Positions 27,141 to 40,172 of a stretch of DNA of 64,000 nucleotides are shown piece by piece (the first letter of the stretch is position 1; every line of letters begins with the position of its first letter). The stretch comes from Phascolomyces articulosus (taxonomy: Eukaryota > Mucoromycota > Mucoromycetes > Mucorales > Lichtheimiaceae). The stretch spans positions 868,001 through 932,000 of the forward strand of contig JAIXMP010000018.1 in the NCBI GenBank assembly GCA_025677815.1, written 5' to 3'. A program made the position numbers and the translations under genes. Below the pieces are notes generated by a model. It was not told the DNA's origin. It made no database searches and saw nothing but the letters and a program-made list of their open reading frames with translations.

Positions 27141-28572
27141 TTATTTATTGGCAATCGATTTCAGTTGATTGACACCAAGTCTTCTGCTCAAAACAAATTC
27201 ACGAATAAAGAATGGAAGATAATAGAATAACAAAAATGTGAATGAATTGTTGCCGTAAGTGATATAGCGAGGAGGGAATCGTTTCAAAAGTTTGTTTACA
27301 ACATAAGTTGCAAATACATTAGTAGGTGTTGAGTTGGGTCCTTGTGACATGTTGGCTCGAGCATAAATAAATTTGACAACAGATAAATAGAGTGAATCTA
27401 AATAATAATACAATAAAAAGAAGTTTAATTTCCATCGACAGCACCACTAGCAACCTCCATCACATTTTCAATTCATCATTACCTTCAGGTACGCTCACCA
27501 TGTTGGTCGAATTCTTTCCAAAGTTCGAAGTTATACTACCAGGTGCAATCACAAGGGCTTGAACACCAAAAGGAGCTAATTCCATGCGTAAAGTATCCGT
27601 CAATGAATGAACAGCTGCTTTGGACATGGCATAAATACCAGCCCAAGGAGTAGGGGAATAACCAACAATAGAACCCACATTAGCAATTTTTCCAGATCCA
27701 CGTTTGACCATATGTTTAGCAACAGCACGACTCATGGCCAATAAACCAAATACATTGACTTCAACACATTGACGTGCAGCATCCAAATCAATATCCAATA
27801 AAGGTCCCACACCACTATATAAAATAAATATATATGTAAAAATATAATGTTTGAATGATCCAACCATGTGCTTGTTCCTGCTGTTCATTGTTGTTTTATA
27901 AACTTACGGTGCACCTGCGTTGTTGACCAAGATATCTATCGTAACAAATAAGAATAATATGACTGATTAATACCTCTCCTTGTCACCCTTCAATTTTTTA
28001 TGCAAGTCAAAAAAAAAAAAACTTACCAATGTGTCCAACTTCATCAATCACTCTCTAAAAAAGTATTTTGCATAAATGAAAAAAAAACATATATTTTGAG
28101 TTTCAAAAGTACTTGATACCATCCCATGATTGCTATATATATTACCTGAACAGTGGAGTTGATCGATTGTTGATCAGTTACGTCTAAAGCCAATTTTTCA
28201 CAACCTATGTATTATCCAATATTAGAATATATTAACAAAAAGAAGAAGGAATGTTACCATGGTGATGACTGGTTTCTAGAGATCACCATGAACTTTTTTT
28301 TTCCTTCCAGTTTCAATAGTAGTTCATTATAACCTGCGAGTCATTGTGTTCTTTACCTTGAAGAGCACCCATGCTTTCAACACGTCTCGCTGTAGCATAT
28401 ACTTTACATCCTCGTTTCACAAATTCTTGACAAAGTCCATTGCCTGAAACCAAAAAAGAATCGTTGTCAACAATCACAAAAGTGTACCTAACCAACGCGT
28501 CTTTTATTACTATGTTATAACTTTACCAATACCGCCTTCGGTACAGCCAGTAATCAAGACAACGAGTGTCAT
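27141..28572 (-). CDS. AYR1: AYR1-like short-chain dehydrogenase/reductase
   Basis: Probable NADPH-dependent 1-acyl-dihydroxyacetone-phosphate reductase of ER or lipid droplets, in phosphatidate synthesis. Seven exons: 28572-28527, 28443-28357, 28204-28146, 28054-28027, 27935-27908, 27814-27483, 27397-27141 (837 nt, 278 aa). Two exons are only 28 nt. Classical SDR motifs: ITGCTEGGIGNGL (TGxxxGxG cofactor site), LALDVTD, LVNNAGAP (NNAG), VNVFGLLAMSRA, a catalytic Ser in VGSIVGYSP, and YAMSK (YxxxK). The C-terminus carries a hydrophobic segment (SFTFLLFYYLPFFI) fitting membrane attachment, ending SRRLGVNQL as in AYR1 relatives. Other SDRs of this subfamily could share these features. Confidence 0.85.
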
Positions 28573-29022
28573 TTCGGTACAAATGTATAAGAGAAAAAAA
28601 AAAAAAAAGAAGTGAAAAAAAGAGTGAGAAAGAGCAAAAAAAAAAAAAAAGTTATGAACGATAAGCAAGATGATTTTTAGTCAGCCCCAATCGTTATATA
28701 AATGGCCAAGTATTTTATTACTACAATTATATAATAACTAATTCTTTCCTACTCTTTTTCTAACTCTATGTATGTGAAAACTAATGATCCTTATTACAAC
28801 AGATCACCCATAAGTGTGGATGGTGTGAGACAAATCAATTGCATTAGAATTATATATAAGAAAACCACACATTTATTAAAAAAAAAATGAATGGGGAAAA
28901 AAAAATAATCATTTATAAGATCTGTCATCCTTTACCCCAATATTTCCCACGTAATGGATAATAAAGGATAATCTGAATTAAAGAGATGTAGAAATTTTGC
29001 GTGTGTGAGTGTCATTTTGAGC

Positions 29023-29056
<34 letters not shown>

Positions 29057-30212
29057 GGCTATGTGAGACATATTTATATATATAAACGAATGAATAACAA
29101 GAAGATGAAAAAAAAGAAGAATGACAACTCCGGTATTGTTTATGATAATGATAGTTTTTAACAACACTTCAAAAACAATATTATCAAAAACAAACACACG
29201 ATAGGTGAAAAACGGAGAAGAAAAAGAGAGATCGTTTGCATTTTGGGAAAAGTGATATAAAAACAAAACAGCGTGGTAATAAGGCTATCGGAAAACAAAA
29301 GAGGTTCTCGTGCATTATCCTCATTGTTGTTGTTGTTGCCTATCGGCTATTTGACATGAACACGTTGAATACTAAATGTACGAAGAAAGGATGATGATCT
29401 CTTCTCCTCATTTTATCATCCGCTCATCCAGACAAGGAATGCCTCTTTTGAAAGATTATCCTCAAGTATTATAATATACAACTTATGGAGAGTGTGTTGA
29501 AGAATTTAATTGATAAACTTAGACGAGAGTTTAAAATAAACAAATATACGCCATTTTTATTTGAATTAAAAAAATAATAATAAACAAAAAATATAATTTG
29601 TCCTTTTCGGTTAGGAAAGTTGTTCAAGAAACAGAAAGAAGAGAATTAGGTTTAAAGAAGATTCTTTTTTGGTATATAGTGGAGTATCATATACAGTTAT
29701 AATATAGGTATATAATATATCATACTACAATATACAGTCCAAAAATAAAATTCGTTACAAAAAAAAAATATTCATGCATGGATTGCATGTGAGGCCAATG
29801 TTCTCTTTTTTTAAAAAAAATTGTCAAAATGATATATAATAATTTTCGCCTTAATAAAAATATTATTATTATTATTTACTTTAAAGAAATATATATATAT
29901 ATATTTATATATAGAAAGAATTGAAAGAAAGAAACAAGAGATAAAAAGCAGAATATATACATAGAGAGTTGAATTGAACTATAAAGAAGAAGAGAAAGAA
30001 GGAGGGGGAAGAAGAAGAAAGAATAGATACATGCTGGTTTAGATAGAATACTAATTGGGGTATTTGGGTAAGTATATATATATATATATATATAAGATTC
30101 ATAATAATATGCTAGAAATACAAATAGAATGCGATGAAGAAAGAAAGGTATATAGGATGATCGTTTGATGAGACAGGGGAATATAGGAGCCTTGATGAGG
30201 TGATATACATAA
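28573..30212. other. Intergenic region with microsatellites
   Basis: 1.6 kb of AT-rich DNA with poly-A runs, an (AAT)n tract at about 29023-29055, an (ATT)n tract near 29862-29880 and TA repeats near 30070-30092. Open frames here are low-complexity readings of those repeats. Confidence 0.5.
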
Positions 30213-30650
30213 TTATCGTAACAATCGTTTGCATTGTTCTACTGCTGCAGAAGAAGGTGAATTCTTCTTGGTATTCTTTTTACTATGACTCGTACTGGAC
30301 GTTGTTGAACCGCCATTACAACCATCGAATTCTTCAAGAGCAGGAAATGAAAAATACATTTTTAAAAACAAAGAATCAGGAAATGAATCAGCTGCAGTTG
30401 CTAAATACATGCGAGCAGCATGTTTGTCTGCTTCATCTTGTTCCTTTTTCACGACACCTCCTTGGGATGCATTGGTAGGTTGTAAACATGACAATGAGGT
30501 AAATATTTGTTTTACAAATGAAGGAAATGAACGATCTTCTTCATCTTGTTGTTGTTGTTGTTGATGACGATGATGAGGGTGATGGTGGTGGTGGTTCATT
30601 ACATCACTAGGTGTTGTAATAAAAGGTTTATTATCGTGAATCATCATCAT
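30213..30650 (-). CDS. His/Gln-rich hypothetical protein (145 aa)
   Basis: Single-exon ORF from ATG at 30650 to a stop at 30213-30215. After MMMIHDNKPFITTPSDVM come His and Gln tracts, then a conserved-looking stretch: DRSFPSFVKQIFTSLSCL, DKHAARMYLATAADSF and FLKMYFSFPALEEFDG, followed by a Ser/Thr/Lys tail. The middle part has ordered, mixed composition, so I think it is real. I do not recognise the family. Confidence 0.5.
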   Translation of the reverse strand: MMMIHDNKPFITTPSDVMNHHHHHPHHRHQQQQQQDEEDRSFPSFVKQIFTSLSCLQPTNASQGGVVKKEQDEADKHAARMYLATAADSFPDSLFLKMYFSFPALEEFDGCNGGSTTSSTSHSKKNTKKNSPSSAAVEQCKRLLR

Positions 30651-32640
30651 AATGAATTATATATATATATATATATGAATATATATATGAATATATAATT
30701 TATGCTTGGTTGAATTATAACACAGCAGCAACAACAACGAAAAAAAAAAAAAAAAGAGAGAGAGAGGGACAGAGATTGGGTCGACTAAACAATACAAAAA
30801 AGAGGCGGGATATTTAAGAAATTGAACAAGTCAAAGGTTGAAAGAAAGAGATGAATTGTTGTTTGTTTTTAAAAGGGAAGAAAAAGAAAGAAAGATGAAT
30901 AAAGGGAAAAAAAGAAGAAGTTTTTTATTTCATTTTTGATGGGCCCAGTGATGGTACCCCATATTTATATATCATATTTACAGGGTGATGATGATGGCGA
31001 TTTAAGCAAAATAAAGGAAATCATCCCTAATTAGGGCAGAGTGTATTAGGATTTTCCTTGGCTAAAAAGAAAGGAGGATTTTCTGTGTGCGCGCTGCTTG
31101 CTTGCTTGCTGATGCTGCTAATTGCTGCTGCTGTTATGTTATATTATGTACGTATGGGTATTTAAGTAATAAGGAAAGAGAGGAGTAATAATAAGAGGAC
31201 GGGGCAAAAGGGAGCGAATTGAATGAATTGAAATGGGATTGGTCTCACCCACACACACTTCTGACTGAGGTTAGTTAGTGCATTTTTTCCAATTTTCTTC
31301 TTAAAAGTAGTGGTCCCGATCCCGGACCGGTATAACTTTACTTTAAATGGGTAATGTGCGTAGATCAAAAAAGGCAGTAGTAATAGCAAAAAGGACAGGT
31401 CTTTCCCTTTTATATTCTACATATACACCACACACAATCAATCATGCAAAAGCGTAGTTCCGTTTCATCTCCTCCCAATCCATTTTGTCTTCTCCGACCC
31501 TGCTTTTTTATTACCATCAACAACATCAACCCTCCTGACCCTAAATAACCAACAAAAACAACAACAATAATTCACTCATCTCCGAAAGGCAACCTATAAT
31601 ATATATCACTTCAATCCAACTAATAAGCCTAGAACCTTTTATATGAATCGTTTGGTTAAACATATCTATATGTGAATATATTGATTGAAAATCGTTTGAC
31701 TAGAGAAAGAAAGAGTTTATACGCAGTAAAATAGTTGCTGATCTTTTTTGGAACTCTTTTCTTCTTTTCTAAACACTATTTCAAATAGGATGATGATGAT
31801 TCTTTTCCAATCCAAATCTGGATATATAAACGACAGAATACACTAGCCATGTGATATTTTATTATTATTATTATTATTATTATTATCGGAATGAGATATA
31901 AACTGTTATTCTATTTACCCATCATTTTATTTTATATATATATAAAGACGAGGCTTGTTGTTGTGTAAATATATGAAACAAATGCACGCATGAGTGAAAA
32001 GGGATGCATAAAGAAGTTTTTTTTTTTTATTATTTATATATACATCTCTTGGTACTATTACGTTTTTATATATTCACCTACAAGCATCTATTTTATTCTT
32101 ACCATAAAGTACTATCTGGAATAGATATCTATTCATTATTTAGTATATAATAAACAACGATATATTACTATTTTATCAATTCATGAAAATAACTACGTAG
32201 TTACTCACTATAAACCTATGCAGCACCAAACTCAAAATACTTATTAATGCTCCGCTCTACCTAAAGTTTGATATATACGATGATTTTACAATCCGTATAT
32301 AATAACCCAAATAAAGTAGTATGAAAAAGAAGATCATCAAAAAGAAAAAAAATTACTTATTATTACTGACTACTGAGACACCAATCATCATTCTTATACA
32401 ATTATTCATTCCGAGCCATCATTCAACTTCCAATTGGCCAAGGGGCTGTGGGTATAATATGGAATAGACAAATATAGTTTAGGACAGGAGATCTAATAAT
32501 CTTCTCAGAAATTATAATCATGATATTAAAAAAAGTAACAGATTTATGTTATTGAGGATAGGATTTGATCCAGTAAAATAATTCAAATTCATTGACTAAG
32601 TATATAATACATCTTATATGAATAGTTGTTTGTGTATATA

Positions 32641-32692
<52 letters not shown>

Positions 32693-35600
32693 ACCAATGC
32701 ACTTCAACAATTGTGCTTCTCTTCTCCTCATCTGAAACTATAAGAATAATCTTCCAATCAATCAGTTTATGGTAAAGTTTTTGCCCGTCCTGAAAAAAAA
32801 AAACATGGAGAACACACTACGGCAATAAACAACAATAATGAGGCTAAACTGAATAAAGAAAATCCTGGTATAAAGTGTACGCCATCAATCATTTATTTTA
32901 CGTGATGCTATCCCCGAACAACAACAAAAGATTTTAATATCATGCACAAATAACTTTCATGAGTTGAAAAAAAAAAATTAGTTGCTGCAATACGATGATG
33001 ATCACAAGTAATAAGAATAATTATGTATCCATGTGCATCAAGAATGGTATTATATATTATGATGAAAAAAGAGAGGAGGGCATATTATATACTTTTAACT
33101 TCTACTTGCTACTCTTGTATTTATCTGCGTGTTGGCAAAAAAAAGAAAAAAGAATGTGGAGTCTGGTTCTTTTTATTTTACCTTGTTCTCATAAAAGCCA
33201 AAGTAAAGAGGAAAAAGAACTACTTTGCATGTTTATTGTTGTCACAAGAGTCTATAATAAACAATGAATTGTCAGTGAATGTCACAACATAAACTCTTTT
33301 GCTACAACATGCATTGAAACATAAAATGGCAGTATTTATATTTCTATTACTCGTATGTTACCTATATATTGCTTATTGTTAATGATTGAATGGTTAATCA
33401 TTAATAAATATACATATCCAATGAATTCATTCTTTTTTTAAGGCTTCATATAATAAAAGTAATGTAAAATCACGTCACAAGGAGAAATGATAGAAAATCA
33501 TGCCAAATGGTTAAAAAGGAGAAGAAAGGAAACAAATAGGGTTTCATCAAGTATTATCACCATCAATGTACGACCATCATTACCGCCATCATTTAGGGAA
33601 AAAAAGAATCGAAAGATAAGTACCAATTGTTCAAATCATGCGCAGTGGGCCTGTATGGCCTTTTACTGGACCCTTCCATCATTCAAATATTTTGATATCA
33701 ACAGAAGTAGAATGCTCCTTCTTTACAAGGGCGCATCAACCATTGGATCCCAAGAATATATATATGTATGTATATGTCACCATCGTCATCTTCCTACTAA
33801 GTTTATTTTAATTTATTTATCAATGGCAATTGAATGATAATAATGGCCAATTCCTCTTATCATCCATCAGGATAGGAATTTCTAAATTCGATAAAATTCA
33901 AGTCTCTTCGGGAAAGCTATAAATGGAAAATGTTTAGTAAACAACTTATAATAATATCCTACTGTTCCTTTTTTGATGATATCTATTTCACTCTATCATA
34001 CTATCATACGTACAATTGTTATTATTTGTTGTTCTTTATGTCAGTTTTTATGTTGTATAGATGATAACTGAGCATTAAAACAAGGCCTTTGAAAGGATGT
34101 TTTCGACGACATTCAAAATTTTGTTATACATTCTTTACTTTATTTTTTATTTGGATAAAAGTGCAAAAGAATTTAAATCTTTTTTTTTTAAAAAAAAAAA
34201 AATCCGCAATACCATCATGGTATTAAAACAAATTATCTAATAGAACACTGAATGCCTGGAATATAAAGTTTTCAGAAGAGTATTCTCAAATAAGTTTATT
34301 TTGTAACAAACAGGATGCAGCCATTAACTCAGGAAATAGATTCCATTCTTATCGAGGTTACGTAGTAATCAACTTTATATAATCGTTCATAACAGTATGA
34401 ATATGAACAAAGAAAATAAGAAAACTCTGAGAATCACACTTAAAAATGAGCACGTCTTCTTTCACGATGAACTACTTTATTATCGTAAATATTCAGGCAC
34501 TAACTTTAATAATACGTCAGTACGTACGTAGTACATAAAAAACATACTTGTAGCATATTGAGCTTTACCATTGACATGAAAAGATGCTTGTATCAGAATG
34601 CTCCATTCTATCCGCAGAAGAGATCAGACCTAACAATTGTATGGAGTGATATTTCATGTAGTCACCTCCTTGTTTTAAAAACCTCTTTCGTGTATAGCAA
34701 TTGTTAAAATAATGGTTCCTTTTTTATAAATTGAATGACAGAAAAAGATAACTGCTGGAGAATATACTTTCCTATGATGAATATATAAAAAAGAACTGTT
34801 ATTAATAATCCCCAAAAACAACAACGTGATTGATGGCATAAATAATAAATTGGGGATCACGCATATCCTGCATAAAGAATATCGAACGCAATTAAAAAGA
34901 ATAGATTATTCGCTTTTTACCAGAAGATAGTTTACATCAAGAATGTTTATCAAATAAGGACATTCAGTGAAAATTTATATGCGTTTACCATTTTCAATTT
35001 TTACATCTCCCAGTACCAGGAAATCAGGCTCATTCCAGAGCATAACATAACATAGATTATCCGGTAATTTTTCATTTGCTCGGAACTCCATCTTTAATAA
35101 AACGAAACAATATATACGATCCAAAGACTGCGAATAAGAGACGGAAGAATTCAGGACCTTAAATTGAATCAATCCACAATGGCCAATAAGGTCTACCTAT
35201 ATCATCGGTCTATTTAAAAATAGACATCTACAACTACCATAACGTTTTGAAAAACAGTACTGATGATAAATATGGAAAAAAATCAAAACATCATTATACA
35301 AAACTCTGATTATTAAACGAATTCCTTCGTACGCTTAAACTTTGAGCTCAATTGTAAAAGAAATCAACCACTATAATATTGAACTAGTTTTAATTTCTTT
35401 AGAAGCATAAATGGAATATTCAACACGATTATTGTTTCAACCAATCTATAGATATTCTATAAACATTCCTTTGATAAAAACCACCATACCATTTATATGA
35501 TTCTAAATTTTACCTAGAATGACCGCTTCACCTAGTGGACACGTTCAATTATTTGCCTACTGACGTAGTAATTAACAAGTGCTAGCGGTTTTTAATGTAA

Positions 35601-36496
35601 TACCAGCAATAGCATATGGTTCTACAACTCACATAAAATTATATAAGAGTAGATTTTAACATAATAACATTTTTATTTGACTGAGGATAGATATACTTGT
35701 ATTACAAAAAAACACGTGATAGCTCATTCTTGGTTTACCAGAAAGAAATACTAAGAAATCTATATTTGTCTAAGAAGGAGAACTACATCATCATACTTGT
35801 GAATAGCGAGCAAGAAATTGCCATTATTCTACCACCGAATTATACTTCTTCTAATAAAATACAAACAAACAACGAGGGAATCAAAAATCAATTCCGTTTG
35901 TAACATATAGCATCATTTAACAAACGTTAACATGACGCAAAATGACCTTCCTCATTATAACACTTGACATAATACAGCAGAATTATAATAGGCGAACCAC
36001 GCTCAATGTATAGACCCATTATATTATTATCCTGTATAAAAATATCAAGATCTATGGATCAAATTCCTTTGATTTTTGTATCCCAATTTATGACCAAATA
36101 AATTCAGGCTACAAGTATTACACTCTATTTATATCAATCTTATTTATAACATCGTCAATTCACGAAAAATTAAATTGGTTACTTAGATCCTTTATTCTGC
36201 TAATACTTCCTCATAAAACCATTCGGAATTTCCATGAGCTGTCATTCAAGTGGACTGTGGTACACACTTCAGCCATTTTATGCCGCAACATTTTTTCCTC
36301 TTCTCTCTCTCAAAAAAAAACCAGAACGCGTTTGTACCTGATCGTTTAGGAGGATATTGTCGCATAAACAAAATGTAAGCATGATTCTTTCCATATATTT
36401 ATTTTTCTTTTCTACATTTTTTGTTTTTAATTCTAATGGAAACAATGGCCTATGTGGCAAAAATAATAATATTACTCTTCTTTTTAATATATATAG
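30651..36496. other. Gene-poor AT-rich region
   Basis: About 5.8 kb with no gene I can support. It holds microsatellites, including (TTA)n at about 31860-31886 and an adjoining (TG)n(GA)n at 32639-32690. Short open frames at 33487-33837, 34975-35172 and 35697-35903 show no family resemblance. Just before the HMG-box exon, an open frame beginning with the ATG at 36280 runs to a strong GTAAGC donor at 36375 but does not join in phase. An ACGCGT box lies at about 36326. Confidence 0.5.
32639..32690. repeat. Compound (TG)n(GA)n microsatellite
   Basis: About 11 TG units run directly into about 13 GA units. Alternating purine-pyrimidine followed by a homopurine tract can adopt non-B structure. Confidence 0.8.
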
Positions 36497-37426
36497 ACAG
36501 CTACTATAGCTGTACTACATAACGCTGTAAAACAATTAAACGAAGTGAGATCCTTAATCGAGCTCGCTGCAAAAAACTGTAATACAACACTTGAAGAATT
36601 AGAAACTTCAATAGCCAAACCAACACCAACTGTAACAAAGAAAAGAAAGCACCAACAAGAACCAAAATCGTCAATAAAGGCACCTGGGAATGGTTATAGT
36701 TTTTATGTCAAGGAACAATATCATTGTGTCAAGCATCAAGTGGGAGGAAATAGTCGTAAAGTCATTTCCCATCTAGCAAAACAATGGAGAACTATGCTAT
36801 GGGATGAAAAGAAGGTACTTTTTTTTTCTTTCAAAAAAAAAAGAGTATGCTATCGTGTTAACATGACCTGTCACTACGACCCATTGTCTATCACCATATA
36901 TAGCCATACGAAGAAATGTCGCAGGATGCATGGGAATTGTACAACCTAAGATTGAAAAAGAAATATGATATCAATGAAGATGATTCAGAGATTGAACAAA
37001 AAGAAGAATCATATGTCAAATCAATCATGAAAAAACCACGGGCATTATCCTCTTCTTCATCCATGATGGGAGTTCATCCACCTAGTTCACCAACGACGCC
37101 CCTTCCAACAGTGCATCAACACCCAATCCATAAAAACCAGAGCATAGCCTCAAAAGGAAATCGCGTGCTCACTGGTGATGATGATGATGATGATGATGAT
37201 ATTTTTTTTTGATGCAAAAGAAGCAAGTGTAGATATCCCATATTTTTATAACGATGATGAAGAGGATGAATTGAGTGAGTTATCAATGGAGGATGAGCTT
37301 CATGAGGATGAATATGATAGTGATGTCATTTATTGTGGTTCATCTACTCCTCATGTCACTCATCCACAAAAAGGAGATAATATATTACATCAGAATAAGG
37401 ATTTTCCCAACAAAAAAATACGATAG
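36497..37426 (+). CDS. HMG-box protein (N-terminus unresolved)
   Basis: Probable DNA-binding protein with one HMG box. Exons: 36497-36814, 36904-37174 and 37221-37426; the first begins after a TATATAG acceptor. HMG box (about residues 50-110): IKAPGNGYSFYVKEQYHCVK, SRKVISHLAKQWRTML, WDEKK joined to PYEEMSQDAWELYNLRLKKK; the second intron is confirmed by this join. An acidic C-terminal region follows (YNDDEEDELSELSMEDELHE), common in HMGB proteins. Two doubts: no in-phase start codon was found upstream, and the 37175-37220 interval is either a 46-nt intron with a weak GTGATG donor or a one-base frameshift at a T9 run after a GAT repeat. Both frames are otherwise open. Confidence 0.65.
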
Positions 37427-39443
37427 AGTCTGAATACTGTCTTATTGATACATTGATTGGCATTCTATCCATGATACTGCCTTTTTTATTTGATTTTACT
37501 TGCCCTCTATCTTGATCCCATTATTTTTCTGTTATGTTTTCATGTATGTAATAGTGAAGCGAATGTAGTAATAAAAGAATACCCTCCCCGTTGTAATATT
37601 ATCATTAATTTATAATGGTTTTACTGTCCGTGATGATATCATAACGATTTGCTTATTTTATTACTTAAAATATGGAAATAGACACATATAAGTGAGATTG
37701 TGTGCGCAATTGCTTTTTTTTTATCGAATTAGACTGTACGCACCAATAATTGGCATTGATAATAAGAATAAAGATGGATTCAGATAAGACTGACCGGAAA
37801 AAACAAAGAAAACCAAACAAGTTTGCATCATTATCATTTTTTCTTTCATTGTGATATAATACTTTATTTTGTAAAGAGAAGGATATGCTCATCACTGGGT
37901 TCAAGTATTGATGATGATAAACTATTGGTATTATGATTGGAAACATGTTACTCTGATGACAATTGATCGCCAAACAGCAAGCACTTGTGCAACAAATATC
38001 GGGTATAATTGGAACTCATGGATATCATCATCTCCATCTTAATAGCACATGCAAAAGGAAGAAGACAATTGATGATAAGCAAGGGTTAGAATGAGGTTTT
38101 CAAAAGCCAACCGGTCCATATGAACCCTATCATCGTCATAATTCTAATCATACATCCTGTTATCCATGTTTTTTCCTATTATTCGTTCTCTTTTTGAAAT
38201 ATAATGATAAAAATTTTTTTGGATCAAAAAAAAAAAAAAGCGTTGAGCGTGAGTGTGTGAATTGAAACATTATTTTTGCATTGTCAAATTTCGAATAGAA
38301 TATAAAGAATAGAATAATATAGTAAAGAAGATACTCACGGTACAAAGATGATGTTGGGTTGGGTCCAATTATTGAGTATTTACACATCATAACCATATAC
38401 AATGATAATAAGAAAAAATAGCCATTTTCTTTTTCTGTTCCCGATCCATTAATGCATTTCATATGCCAAGAGCTCATCTTTTTGCTGTGTAAAAATAAAA
38501 AAAAAGTCAGCCATGGAAGGTTATTTTCTTTTTATTATTATTATTATCGGGATAGCATGTGCTTGCTTTGGAAGAAAAGGGAGTTTTGCATATTCAAATA
38601 AAGAAGACGAGGAGGAATGAAATCCCGTAGATGACCGGGCAAATAGGTTGTTAGGAAAACTTAGCACACTATAAATTTAGTACATCCATTCACACTGCTA
38701 AATATATATCAGCATCATCATCATCACAAGTTCAGTTAAACTTTATCTAATTTATTATATAATTCAACGCAGCAAAATTTTTTATTTATTTTAGAGATAA
38801 GAATCATGTTTGTGAGTTAGAGAAACAACTTTCTTTATTGATGACGCTCTGATAATAATTATGCTCCTTATTATTATTATACAATTAATAAACAAAATGA
38901 GTCATTTTGAGCGTTTTATTTTTTTTTATAGATGGCTATATTTTTATTTATTGTGCTGAATTTCTAATATATATACATATTAAACAACGAAAAAGAAGGA
39001 AAAAGAAACAAGTTTTCCATAAAAAGATGCACTGAATACAAAGGATCCTTGTTTGAGTTACCCCACTATTGAATAGAACTCGTGAGAAACGAAAATTGGA
39101 ATTACTGCCTGTGACGGGTTGACGATCAACATTTGTCTAATTTTTTGAAAGGCGTAAAAAACAGAAGGGCTTGTGCACCACTGACCCGAAAAATCCTAAA
39201 CTCGGAGCAACTCGGAAACCTATTTTTTTCACGAGAACATCCGACTTGGTCGTAATTAGTGGACAATAAGTCCTAATAATAAACACATACTCGCACATAT
39301 ACTTATTAAAACTTCAATATATGCAGAACATATCTTTTGAAACAACCCATTGAGAAACATCAACAATAATAAAACAGTCTGTTTTTTTTAAGTATGTAAA
39401 ATATGCATTATAGACAAAATGTGATTATATTTATAAATAGTTT
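37427..39443. other. Intergenic region
   Basis: 2.0 kb of AT-rich DNA between convergent genes. Open frames (37665-37973, 38160-38477) are Ile/Phe/Tyr-rich without domain features. No gene or structured element seen. Confidence 0.45.
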
Positions 39444-40172
39444 TTAAATGATGGCGGGAGCAGTACATGTAAATTTGTTTTGTAAATGATTATGAGATAC
39501 AAGAATACGACAGTCCAAAGTGGGCAAGTCGAGGGGTATACTAGTGATACTACTACTAGATAATAATGGAGGAGTAGTAGGAGGAGAAGGTGGTAATGGT
39601 ATGGATGTTGGCAACAATGGCGCCTGCGCTTGGTTTGTTGAAGAAGGTGAGGATGATAATACGAATGCAGATAATGGGGGAGAAGGTGGTGTCGACACCA
39701 ATTGTAATGGCTGTTGTTCTGATAATTGTTGTTCAGGTTTTAATGGTTGTGGAGAAACAATTTCAGCTGTCATGACAGGTTGTTGTGGAGGTAATGATTG
39801 TTCTTGTTCTTGTAATGGTTCTTCATCTTCTTCCATATTACTGTGTGCTAAAGGGGAGTGGTGATGTGGAGGATAATGTTGATGATGTTGTTGTGTTTGA
39901 GGAGGATCATCATAACCGACTTCATCATCTTCAGCAGCTAATACTCGGCGATTTGTACGGGCTTGACGTTTATTAAGTAAGGCATCTGCCTTGATCATTG
40001 TGTTATTTAATAAGACTCGTTCACGGATATGATAACTGGGACGACGGCGTTTCTCGTCTCGATCCAATTTTTTACATGCAAGAGAATGGGCTTTGGAAGC
40101 GACTTGTCGAGGAGACATGTTGCGAGTAGAAGTGAAAAGTGTGTTGGGTGCGTTAACTCGTTTTGACCACAT
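39444..40172 (-). CDS. Pro/Gln-rich hypothetical protein (242 aa)
   Basis: Intronless ORF. The first 80 residues are basic and mixed (RQVASKAHSLACKKLDRDEK, PSYHIRERVLLNNTMIKADA, NKRQARTNRRVLAAEDDEVG), looking like a conserved module. The rest is low complexity: His/Pro, then Gln/Glu/Pro, then Ser/Pro, ending LDLPTLDCRILVSHNHLQNK. This layout (basic N-terminal segment plus Pro/Gln/Ser-rich region) is seen in transcription regulators, but I see no known DNA-binding domain. Family unknown. Confidence 0.6.
   Translation of the reverse strand: MWSKRVNAPNTLFTSTRNMSPRQVASKAHSLACKKLDRDEKRRRPSYHIRERVLLNNTMIKADALLNKRQARTNRRVLAAEDDEVGYDDPPQTQQHHQHYPPHHHSPLAHSNMEEDEEPLQEQEQSLPPQQPVMTAEIVSPQPLKPEQQLSEQQPLQLVSTPPSPPLSAFVLSSSPSSTNQAQAPLLPTSIPLPPSPPTTPPLLSSSSITSIPLDLPTLDCRILVSHNHLQNKFTCTAPAII

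Noticed and set aside
33487..33837. 116-aa plus-strand ORF
   Set aside because: Mixed but patternless composition, no homology recognised, isolated in gene desert.
34975..35172. 65-aa minus-strand ORF ending LVLGDVKIENGKRI
   Set aside because: The composition is gene-like, but it is too short and has no supportable neighbouring exon.
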